The notes beneath the pieces were generated by a model that searched no databases, had not been told where the DNA came from, and saw nothing but the letters and a program-made list of their open reading frames with translations. Positions 27,637-35,339 of a DNA stretch of 64,000 bases are shown here, one piece after another. Both the position numbers and the translations under genes were made by a program. The stretch comes from RUG14300 sp964561145 (GTDB lineage: Bacteria; Bacillota; Clostridia; Christensenellales; CAG-1252). The stretch's first letter is position 1, and each line of letters starts with the position of its first letter. The stretch covers positions 100,068 to 164,067 of the forward strand of contig CAZLNZ010000002.1 of the NCBI GenBank assembly GCA_964561145.1, written 5' to 3'.

Positions 27637-28374
27637 TTAGTAGCAATTTTTATCTTTTATGTCTTTTTTCAACGCTTCGTAGGCACGATAGTTCGTTCTT
27701 TCTATAGTAAGCGGTGTAACCGTTATGTATCCGTCAATGGTTGCGTCACTATCTATTGTCAAGTCGTGACGATTTTGGTGAACGCAATACCCCGATTGTC
27801 GCCAAGTATTATTACCGAGGTCTATAAACTCATCGGTGAAATATGGTCCGCCCTGTTTGGTTAGCAATATGTCTTTAGGGTTTTCGGGAATATTTATGTT
27901 ATATATATTGCTGTACTTGAACACATCATACTTAGTAAGAAACTCATAAATTCGATCGAGCGAACGCTCTGCGGTATCAAAATCCCTGACATATGTCGAT
28001 AAGGCAATCGCTCTCAACCCTCTTGTGCATGCCTCAAAAATAGCCCCGTTGGTTGCGGAATATACAATATCCTCACCGAGATTAAACCCCTTATTAACGC
28101 CCGAAATAATAAGGTCGTAATCGGTTTTTAGCCCAAGCGTTGCAAAACGTACACAATCGGCAGGAGTACTATCTACACTATATGCACAAATGCCCTCCAT
28201 GTAATCCACGAGTTTCACCTCGAAGGACGAGTGTATATCTATTGAATGGCTTTTTCCGCTCTGCTCGAATTTGGGAGCACAAACTGTAACATCTCCAAGC
28301 TTTTTCGCCCATCTAGCAACAATTCTTAAGCCATCGGAATTAATACCGTCATCGTTTGTAAGCAAAATTTTCAT
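27637..28374 (-). CDS. surE: 5'/3'-nucleotidase SurE
   Basis: A 245-residue SurE phosphatase acting on nucleoside monophosphates in the cytoplasm. The N-terminus LLTNDDGI carries the metal-binding Asp pair, and ISGVNKGFNLGEDIVYSAT is the family's second block (normally YSGT). HRDLT near the end is replaced by a shorter region. It follows the nucleotidase lipoprotein gene by 39 bases, so two nucleotide-scavenging activities, one outside and one inside, may be expressed together. The 3' end runs into an AT-rich zone next to the tandem repeat. Confidence 0.9.
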   Translation of the reverse strand: MKILLTNDDGINSDGLRIVARWAKKLGDVTVCAPKFEQSGKSHSIDIHSSFEVKLVDYMEGICAYSVDSTPADCVRFATLGLKTDYDLIISGVNKGFNLGEDIVYSATNGAIFEACTRGLRAIALSTYVRDFDTAERSLDRIYEFLTKYDVFKYSNIYNINIPENPKDILLTKQGGPYFTDEFIDLGNNTWRQSGYCVHQNRHDLTIDSDATIDGYITVTPLTIERTNYRAYEALKKDIKDKNCY

Positions 28375-28413
28375 AATAACATTCCTTGTAAAGTCGATTT
28401 TTGTATGTTTTCT

Positions 28414-30117
28414 CTAAGAAAGATAATATTCAACCAGATATTTTTGAAGAAGATCTCTGGGATAAATAGTATCACCGAGTGATTCCACAACAGTTAGCTT
28501 ATTGGGTGCATAATCTGAAGAATAGGAATCTACGACAATGTAATAGGTGTCATAAAGTCCCTCTCCGTTGTTAAGCTTTTCCTTGACTTCTCGTCCATAA
28601 TCTCCGTACGAGATATGATAAGCCGTGTTATCCGTGTTAAAGAATCTATCTCTCAAATCTATGCCCTTTATTGTACATAGAGTCATCGAGTTATTAAAGG
28701 GAAATAATGTTTGTAATGTACGAACTGTGACCTCACCCTTGTAAATATTATAAGGCTTTCTGGAATTAATGTAGCCACCACCAAGCACGATATCGTATTC
28801 GCCCCATTTTTCTAGTGCAAATTTATAATAAGCCTGTGCCATAATATCGCAAAGCTCATAAGATTTAATATTGTTCGAAGCATAGCCGATAACTTCATCG
28901 GGATTCTTAACAAGATCTCTGTACTTTTCCGATAAGGTTTCTATAATATTGTCCTTGGAATAACTCGAATAAACGTTAGATTTTATAACTTCAGTACCTG
29001 TCGTAGTTTTTCCGTTTGCGAAATTTATTGAAACGCTTGCGTGGGAAATTCCCGTATTATATCCGCCTGCTTGTATATGATTTACACCATAGCTATCATA
29101 AAAAGAGTAGGTCTGATGGGTGTGTCCCTCAAAAACGAGATCTACATATCCGTCCGACAGAGAGGTATCGTACCAGCTAAGATAGGATTGCACCGAGCCG
29201 CTTGAAATTTGAGAGCCGCCATCGTGAAGGGAATAGATAATATAATCTGCCCCCTTTTCCCTTAAGGAGGTTGCTTCCTCCTTGACTAGCGTTGTAAGCT
29301 CGTCATTAACCTTAAAGTATACATCGCCGCACATGCTCGCAGATATTGAAGAATAACAATCACCGATTGCTCCAATTATTCCTATTTTAGCACCATTCGC
29401 TTCCAACATAACGGAGGGGCTGCAATAAGATACCCGCTCATCGGTTTCTCTTTCGTAAACATTTATTGCAAGAAGGGGAAAATTGGCAATTTCCGCATTT
29501 TTTTCAATGGCGGCTGTAGACCAGTCGAACTCGTGATTTCCGAGCGTCATTGAAACACATCCGATATAATTGAGCCATTCTGTTGCAAGAAGTCCTAAGG
29601 TATTATTAGATTCCGAACCGCCCTGCCAGGTGTCACCGCTGGAAAGCACATAGGCGTTGCCGTTCTCTTGTGCCTTAAGAAGAAATGTCGTTAGCCCGCC
29701 AACACCATTGGTACTACCGCTATCAACCAAAGTTCCGTGAATGTCGTTGATTGCATAAAAGTCAAGACTTGCGACAACCGATTCTCTACAAGCATCGCAC
29801 AAGCCGTCGTCATTGACGTCTACATGATTCTTGTCCTCTCTTTTGTCGCATTCATTATTCATATCCTTTCCGCAACGATCGCAGAGATCATCACCGTTGA
29901 CATCTATGTGGGTAGTGCATTTATCGGGGTCTTTTTTTTGATCGTTTTCATTGTCTATTATCTTACCACATGTGTCGCAAAGACCATCATTATTATCATC
30001 TATGTGAGAGGTACATTCATCAGGGCTTTTTGTTTGATCGCATCCGTATAAAATAAACACCGACGAAAAAATCAGCGTAAAGATAAGTAATACTGCAATT
30101 AACTTTATTTTGTTCAT
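28414..30117 (-). CDS. 5'-nucleotidase lipoprotein (UshA/YfkN type)
   Basis: A 567-residue surface lipoprotein. Signal with lipobox-like LYGC, then three copies of H-[IV]-D-x-N-x-D-x-L-C-D-x-C. A calcineurin-like phosphoesterase follows: AINDIHG, GDTWQGG, GNHEFDW, LHDGG and EGHTHQ supply the two-metal site. The C-terminal half has the 5-nucleotidase substrate-binding domain. It should release nucleosides and phosphate outside the cell. The DxNxDG loops may bind calcium and hold the enzyme to the wall, but that is inferred. The start has CGGAG five bases ahead. Confidence 0.87.
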   Translation of the reverse strand: MNKIKLIAVLLIFTLIFSSVFILYGCDQTKSPDECTSHIDDNNDGLCDTCGKIIDNENDQKKDPDKCTTHIDVNGDDLCDRCGKDMNNECDKREDKNHVDVNDDGLCDACRESVVASLDFYAINDIHGTLVDSGSTNGVGGLTTFLLKAQENGNAYVLSSGDTWQGGSESNNTLGLLATEWLNYIGCVSMTLGNHEFDWSTAAIEKNAEIANFPLLAINVYERETDERVSYCSPSVMLEANGAKIGIIGAIGDCYSSISASMCGDVYFKVNDELTTLVKEEATSLREKGADYIIYSLHDGGSQISSGSVQSYLSWYDTSLSDGYVDLVFEGHTHQTYSFYDSYGVNHIQAGGYNTGISHASVSINFANGKTTTGTEVIKSNVYSSYSKDNIIETLSEKYRDLVKNPDEVIGYASNNIKSYELCDIMAQAYYKFALEKWGEYDIVLGGGYINSRKPYNIYKGEVTVRTLQTLFPFNNSMTLCTIKGIDLRDRFFNTDNTAYHISYGDYGREVKEKLNNGEGLYDTYYIVVDSYSSDYAPNKLTVVESLGDTIYPRDLLQKYLVEYYLS

Positions 30118-30192
30118 GTGTGCTCCGTTAACGTCATCGGTTGGCTAACATTTACCAAAAACCGCATTTCGTTCCTCGTATTATATATATAT

Positions 30193-30220
30193 ATTATAAA
30201 TGGTAAACTCACTTTTGCAA
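30193..30220 (-). promoter_or_regulatory. Possible promoter of the nucleotidase / surE pair
   Basis: Minus strand: TTGCAA (30215-30220), 16-base spacer, TATAAT (30193-30198), in a TA-rich tract. Alternative -10 hexamers overlap, so the exact start is uncertain. Confidence 0.4.
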
Positions 30221-30412
30221 ATAAAAATAAGGATGTTTAATACACTGTTATTTGTAAAAAAGCCAAAATCAAGAAAAACCAATTCGAGATAACAATAAGA
30301 CTTCATCACGGCAAAGGGTTTAATTATCTCCCCCCCTTACCATATGCGACAAATAAATTAATCACATTTTTATATTAGCACTTTATGAAATAAAACACAA
30401 GTGCTTTTGCTA

Positions 30413-30440
30413 CAAAAAAGCATCCCCGCAGGAAGATGCT
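30413..30440 (-). terminator. Terminator on the minus strand
   Basis: AGCATC (30419-30424) pairs with GATGCT (30435-30440); on the minus strand six U follow. It is 450 bases after the DUF4062 gene, beyond the transposase remnant inserted in opposite direction. Confidence 0.65.
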
Positions 30441-30516
30441 GTTTGGATTTTCAAAAATTATGTAAATAAACGGAAACAAAAAGAGAATAAGTAACAAAGA
30501 TTTTTTTGAACAATAA

Positions 30517-30858
30517 CAAACGTTAACCATAATAGCATTTATTATTGAAACAAAACTTGAAGAATTTATAAAGAGAGCAAAAGAAATAGGATTAAAAGAG
30601 TTTGAAAATGCTGTTATTACATTTACAAACCTAGTTGAATACTTAGTAACCTCAAAACGTATGAAATATACGAATGATTTTACCGAGGGTGTGAATAATA
30701 GAATTGGAGTGGTGAAATGTATGGCATATGACCAAAACCATGACAAGTTTATAAATAGAATCGTGCATCTAGAAAAAAATCTCTTAGGCAAGAAAAACAA
30801 ACCGAAGAGAAAAAATAATGTGATTAAGTTAAAATCTCGCCACAACATTTGGCATTGA
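30517..30858 (+). pseudogene. Remnant of an ISL3-family transposase (C-terminal end)
   Basis: An open frame of about 110 codons without a proper start. It reads KLEEFIKRAKE, then YTNDFTEGVNNRIGVVK and NRIVHLEKN, matching the last part of ISL3 DDE transposases, where the final Glu of the catalytic triad lies in the EG.NN motif. The rest of the gene and the terminal repeats are not seen. It lies convergent to the DUF4062 gene, whose stop is only 32 bases away, and marks past mobile-element activity there. Confidence 0.75.
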
Positions 30859-30889
30859 GCCAATAATTGATAAATTCAACGAAGGGTAA

Positions 30890-33800
30890 TTACTCTTTAG
30901 CCTCCGTATCTATTAAATATAGGAAGTTATTATCTGTAACAATAATGATCACATCGCCGGACGAAAAACAGCGGCGTATGTTTTCACCTGATGCAATTAT
31001 TTTGTCGTTTGATATAATCTCTTTGTTCTTTTGTTTGATAACAAAATGATTTTTGTTGCTGTAGAAACAAGGGATGGAGGTTTTTTCAATATCGATAAGC
31101 CCCTCTTTGTCAATTGTAACAAGGTAAGAAGTATTGTCAAAGATAACGTGAATGTCGTTAGCATTTTCATCTTGATGGGTTAAAACGATTTGACCCTCCG
31201 TAATGATATATACGTCGATCACATCATGGTTGACCATATCTACGGTAAGTAAACGACAATCATTTTCTCGACTCTTTGCAACTATACATACTTTATCAAA
31301 AACACCGTCTTTCGCATTCAGCCCGTATGCCGATATCACCTGCAATCTTTCATTGAACATCATGTCGCTTAAGGGCATCCCGCTTTTGTATAAGACTACC
31401 CTTCTGTAATCTGCTACGGCAACTTGACAGCCGTTATTATAATAGCTTTCGAAAAAATTAACCTTAAACCCATCGGGCAGTATTCTAAACATACGCACAT
31501 CTTTTGACCACAGGTTGACTGCACAAAGAACTCCGTTTTCAAAAACAATGTGAACGGTATGCTCTTGATAGAAAACTCGTGTCACTTCACCAAAACCTCG
31601 TGCGATAGCAAAAGCCTCAACCATTTTGCCGGTAATTGCGTCAAGGATAACTAAGAATCCGTTTTGACAGAGACAAATATAAGACAAATACTCTTGTTGT
31701 GTCGGTGAAAAGCTTGTGGCTGCACAACTGTTTTTATAGGATATATTTAGAGTATCGGGAAGGATAATTCTATGACAACCGTCTTTTTCTCCAAATAATC
31801 GTCTAAATGCTCTTTCAAATTGTTCCGATGAGGAAATATCTTCGTCGTTTACTTTTTGTAAAGCTAGATAGTATTTCATGAAAGTATTGTCGGAATGCAA
31901 TACTTTCGCAGAGGAAAATATTTTCCCTTCGATCACAGACGAATAAATATTGAGCTCACTTTTAAGAGATTTCTTCTCTGCACTATATTTAGAGGTGCTA
32001 TAACCCAAATCTTGCATAGCTAATACCTTGAAAAGCTTAAGTGTTTGCCATTTACCCAGTGTAGTGAATAACTTGTAGAAAATCGCAAAATCCTTCAAAA
32101 GCTCCGAGAAGTTTTGGTTAAAACAATCATCGGGAAATTGCTTTATTATCTCAAGAAAATTTTGACCGTCATTTTTATCAAATGTACATTTTTCATCCTT
32201 AAGTCTATCAACATAAACCTGTCTGAGCGTGAGAATATGTGCTATCGGTTGACCTTTATAGTGATCTTCCCTTAAAATATCAACCGTGGTTTTAATTACA
32301 AGATTGTTTATCTTAAAATGCGAATTGTATTCCTCGACTATATTATAAATAAGACGCAGAGAAAAAGATACCTCCCTTTCAACTTGTATAATATCGGATT
32401 CTTTATCGATATTGCGTGTAAGACAAATTGTATCGACAATATCCTTTCTTGAAATTGCAACGGGAGTATTACATAAAAGTTCAATCACACAAAGCATGAT
32501 ATTTTTAATAGCATGTGTGTTTTGTAATGCAACCAAGCTTGTCACATATTTACTTGCGACATCGACATTTTCAAGAGATACAAATGGGTCATATGTGCTC
32601 TCGAATGCTTCCTCGAATCTGCTCAAGTAATCGATATCCCCGAACGAAGCAAGCTCGTTTATCATCTTGTCAAGAGTTTCGTAGCATGCAAAGTTGCACA
32701 AATAATCTACTATTATTTTAAGGGATAAAATATTGTTGTCCGCCGCCTCTACAACCTTTGACAATTGGGAAGATGTTAGATGTTTTGCTCTACTTTCAAA
32801 GAAATATTTTGCGAGTTCGAGAAAAGAGTCCCTGTCGTAATCTATGTATAAGTCGTCGGGAGAAAATTCGACGTCATAAAAATAAAGTTGTCTTGCCCAT
32901 TTTAATCCCGCAAAACAATTACAAAGATTGGGTAACAGCTCACTTGGAATCCCTATACCAACAAACAGTGTTTCTGTAGAAATCTGCTCGAGATGACTTT
33001 TTAAATAAAATAACGACTTTAAAGAATTGTTTAAATCCTCTTTATTGCCGCTGAATTCATAAGCTATAGAGCAAATCAAGTCATTAACGCTATCAATGCC
33101 GAACTCCTTGCCCCAAAATCTATAAATAACTCTCTGATTTTTAAGTTGAGATTCTTCCTTTAAAAAATGTGCAATTTGAATCGGAATAGCACTGTATGTC
33201 GCAATTCCGATCGATGTATATGCATATTGTGGCGTAGAGTCTAAAAAATTACGGAGTGTTGCTTGATGGCGTGGGACTATCGGATACAACATCAATTCGT
33301 TTTGATGATAGTGTTGACGTGATATAATGTCATCTCCTATGAGCGTTTTGGAATCTAAGGCATATTTCTTTGTCAAAGCGATAGTTAACTTTTCAAAAAT
33401 AACTTCCTCGAGGGACTTGTCGTTTGATAGAAAATTGTCAAGAATATACTCGTTATCCACTTGAACAAGTTCTGCAGAATAAATGCTTTTATCAATCCCT
33501 TCTCTTGCCTCAAGTGCTTTTTTCAAGCGTTGAAGCTTTGAGAAATAGCTTTCTTGACGATAGATTGTTTTTATATCCTCGGGTACGGTTGTAAAATCTA
33601 AATCTTCTCTCAAGAAAAACATGCAAGTTTTTGGTAATGAATCTAAAAAGATACCGTCTAAGGCTTCTGCAATTTCTAGTTCTGTAGCAGAAAGATTTTC
33701 ATAACCGGCGATGCTTTTATCAAACATTCCTTGGTTGAAATCTTCAATTGGAGGAATCCAACCATATCTTTCACCGAGGAAACAAATAAAAATAGGATCA

Positions 33801-34027
33801 CTATCCTTTACTCTTTGAAGACAAAGTTTAATGGTGTGATGCAAATCTTTCGCTTGTTCATCGTTTATTCCCCATCGCAAATCTATAATATCAAAAATAA
33901 TACCACGATCAAACGCCCATTTTTTTACGCGTGGTAAAACATTATAGACCATTAAATTGCGTTCATTGGTCATGTCTGCAAATGTTGAGGAAATAAATGC
34001 GGATGCCCGTCTAAAGGTGTTATTCAT
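30890..34027 (-). CDS. DUF4062 STAND-like protein with a degenerate P-loop
   Basis: A 1045-residue protein. The N-terminus is DUF4062: SAFISSTFADMTNERN and DLRWGINDEQA are the same hallmarks seen in eukaryotic NPHP3, TEP1 and NWD1, and in bacterial STAND NTPases. Where a P-loop would follow (residues 266-290) the sequence reads SIGIATYSAIP, with no Gly-Lys-Ser/Thr, so ATP binding is doubtful. The middle is a long helical region. From about residue 750 the sequence alternates short beta strands (FLVILDAITGK, VHIVFENGVLCAV), likely a beta-propeller. The layout resembles immune or signalling STAND proteins, but the enzyme part may be dead. It has its own promoter; AGGAG precedes the ATG. Confidence 0.75.
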   Translation of the reverse strand: MNNTFRRASAFISSTFADMTNERNLMVYNVLPRVKKWAFDRGIIFDIIDLRWGINDEQAKDLHHTIKLCLQRVKDSDPIFICFLGERYGWIPPIEDFNQGMFDKSIAGYENLSATELEIAEALDGIFLDSLPKTCMFFLREDLDFTTVPEDIKTIYRQESYFSKLQRLKKALEAREGIDKSIYSAELVQVDNEYILDNFLSNDKSLEEVIFEKLTIALTKKYALDSKTLIGDDIISRQHYHQNELMLYPIVPRHQATLRNFLDSTPQYAYTSIGIATYSAIPIQIAHFLKEESQLKNQRVIYRFWGKEFGIDSVNDLICSIAYEFSGNKEDLNNSLKSLFYLKSHLEQISTETLFVGIGIPSELLPNLCNCFAGLKWARQLYFYDVEFSPDDLYIDYDRDSFLELAKYFFESRAKHLTSSQLSKVVEAADNNILSLKIIVDYLCNFACYETLDKMINELASFGDIDYLSRFEEAFESTYDPFVSLENVDVASKYVTSLVALQNTHAIKNIMLCVIELLCNTPVAISRKDIVDTICLTRNIDKESDIIQVEREVSFSLRLIYNIVEEYNSHFKINNLVIKTTVDILREDHYKGQPIAHILTLRQVYVDRLKDEKCTFDKNDGQNFLEIIKQFPDDCFNQNFSELLKDFAIFYKLFTTLGKWQTLKLFKVLAMQDLGYSTSKYSAEKKSLKSELNIYSSVIEGKIFSSAKVLHSDNTFMKYYLALQKVNDEDISSSEQFERAFRRLFGEKDGCHRIILPDTLNISYKNSCAATSFSPTQQEYLSYICLCQNGFLVILDAITGKMVEAFAIARGFGEVTRVFYQEHTVHIVFENGVLCAVNLWSKDVRMFRILPDGFKVNFFESYYNNGCQVAVADYRRVVLYKSGMPLSDMMFNERLQVISAYGLNAKDGVFDKVCIVAKSRENDCRLLTVDMVNHDVIDVYIITEGQIVLTHQDENANDIHVIFDNTSYLVTIDKEGLIDIEKTSIPCFYSNKNHFVIKQKNKEIISNDKIIASGENIRRCFSSGDVIIIVTDNNFLYLIDTEAKE

Positions 34028-34050
34028 ATGTTACTCCTTGAGTCGAGATT

Positions 34051-34080
34051 ATTATAGCGAAAGAAATAACCCCTTGTCAA
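34051..34080 (-). promoter_or_regulatory. Promoter of the DUF4062 gene
   Basis: Minus strand: TTGACA (34075-34080), 18-base spacer, TATAAT (34051-34056). The leader is short, about 17-20 bases. Confidence 0.7.
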
Positions 34081-34410
34081 TACGGAAACTTGTCGGATAA
34101 CGATCACAAACTTATCATCCTAAAGAAAATAGTACTTTTAAAAAGTTCGAGATACGTCAGCAATGCTAGGGCTTAAGGCAAAATACAAAGTTGTAGATAA
34201 AAAACAGCTTTACGCACCATTCGAGTGAATTTATAAAAAGAAACTAAAATCAGATTTATTCCTCGTTTTTGCATTGAAATATTACTTAAAAACAGAAATA
34301 AGAATTCGAGTTCGCCATTATATTACATCTTTCGATTATAAATAAACAAAAAAGACATTATCCCCCTTTCTTTTTAAATCGCAAAAAAGCCCCTAAAAGA
34401 CAAGGTTTGC
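34081..34410. other. Intergenic stretch between the DUF4062 gene and spo0A
   Basis: AT-rich, no gene that I can support. It may contain decayed sequence. Confidence 0.4.
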
Positions 34411-34439
34411 TATAATTACTTCAAAGACGGATTAATCCG
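34411..34439 (+). promoter_or_regulatory. -10 element and palindrome ahead of spo0A
   Basis: TATAAT at 34411-34416, with no convincing -35, followed by a perfect 12-bp palindrome CGGATTAATCCG at 34428-34439, seven bases before the GGAGG. The same 12-mer recurs in the terminator at 57322-57333. The palindrome lies where a regulator could block spo0A translation or transcription. Confidence 0.45.
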
Positions 34440-34455
34440 CAAATTGGAGGTTAAT

Positions 34456-35211
34456 ATGAACAAGGTTAAGGTTTTGATAGTAGACGACAACGTTAATTAC
34501 TGCAATGAGTTAAGAGGCGATCTTTCCAAATACGATCTTTTCGATTTATCGATTTGTTACGATGGCGTGACCGCATTAAATGAAATGGAAAGACGCCATC
34601 CCGACGTATTGGTATTAGACTTGGTTATGCCAAATGTCGACGGGTTGGAAGTATTAAGAAGTATTGAAGAAAGAAAACTCGATGTAAAGGTTATAGCAAT
34701 GTCGCTTCCCATCGGGGATGAATTCATAACAGGAGCATTGCGTTCAGGTGCAAAGTATTATATGACAAAGCCCGTAAACGTAAATGCACTTAAGAATCGT
34801 ATCATGGATCTTTTTGCCGAAAAGCCGCAATCGGTATATCCCCAACCCAGAGCAAGATTAAATCGCTCTATGGACGAACGCTTGGCTAATATCTTTATTT
34901 CTGTAGGAATACCCGCCCATATAAAGGGATACCAATATCTTCGTGAGGCAATTAAAATGACGATAGAAAACCCGGATATTATTAATAGTATAACAAAAAG
35001 GCTGTATCCCGAGGTAGCCGATAGATTTGATACGAGTGCTAGCAAAGTTGAACGTGCGATAAGGCATGCAATCGAAGTAGCTTGGAACAAGGGGAAAATA
35101 GAGAATATAAATCACTTATTCGGAATAAAAGTTTATACAAGCAACGACAAACCGACAAACGGGGAGTTTATAGCTCTTGTTGCAGATAAAATGATAGTTG
35201 AGGCAGCGTAA
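34456..35211 (+). CDS. spo0A: Sporulation master regulator Spo0A
   Basis: A 251-residue response regulator. The receiver domain has the acidic pair Asp10-Asp11, phosphorylation site Asp55 in VLDLVMP, and TKPVN with the conserved Lys. The C-terminal DNA-binding domain is unmistakably Spo0A: IGIPAHIKGYQYLREAI-like VGIPAHIKGYQ, YPEVADRF, RAIRHAIEVAW and the KPTNGEFIALVADK ending. GGAGG lies five bases ahead of the ATG; a TTG upstream in frame is part of that site and was not used. It controls entry into sporulation, so the organism is probably a spore former. It stands alone, with no spoIVB visible next to it. Confidence 0.96.
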   Translation: MNKVKVLIVDDNVNYCNELRGDLSKYDLFDLSICYDGVTALNEMERRHPDVLVLDLVMPNVDGLEVLRSIEERKLDVKVIAMSLPIGDEFITGALRSGAKYYMTKPVNVNALKNRIMDLFAEKPQSVYPQPRARLNRSMDERLANIFISVGIPAHIKGYQYLREAIKMTIENPDIINSITKRLYPEVADRFDTSASKVERAIRHAIEVAWNKGKIENINHLFGIKVYTSNDKPTNGEFIALVADKMIVEAA

Positions 35212-35269
35212 AAGTCTTAAGCGATAACATTATTTTTATTTTAGAACATATATGCGATAGTTAAATAAA

Positions 35270-35296
35270 ATCGAGTAGGAGGTTCTCCTACTCGAT
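35270..35296 (-). terminator. Convergent terminator between spo0A and the MATE gene
   Basis: Perfect 12-bp stem ATCGAGTAGGAG (35270-35281) with CTCCTACTCGAT (35285-35296), three-base loop. The U-rich tail (TTTTATTT) is on the minus strand; on the plus strand the tail is weaker but may still serve spo0A. Confidence 0.8.
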
Positions 35297-35339
35297 CAAC
35301 TTATTTATGTAAAACATTTAGAATCGGATTTTTTGATAC

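Larger units (their letters stand above)
30118..30516. other. AT-rich intergenic stretch
   Basis: Apart from the promoter and the minus-strand terminator, nothing recognisable. A C-rich tract lies near 30330. The plus-strand frame is closed until the transposase remnant begins. Confidence 0.5.

Noticed and set aside
30375..30863. Minus-strand hydrophobic protein of 162 residues
   Set aside because: It is the reverse of the ISL3 transposase remnant, which has true family motifs.
34140..34230. Short plus-strand frame (22 codons) ahead of spo0A
   Set aside because: No ribosome binding site and no support beyond an ATG and a stop.
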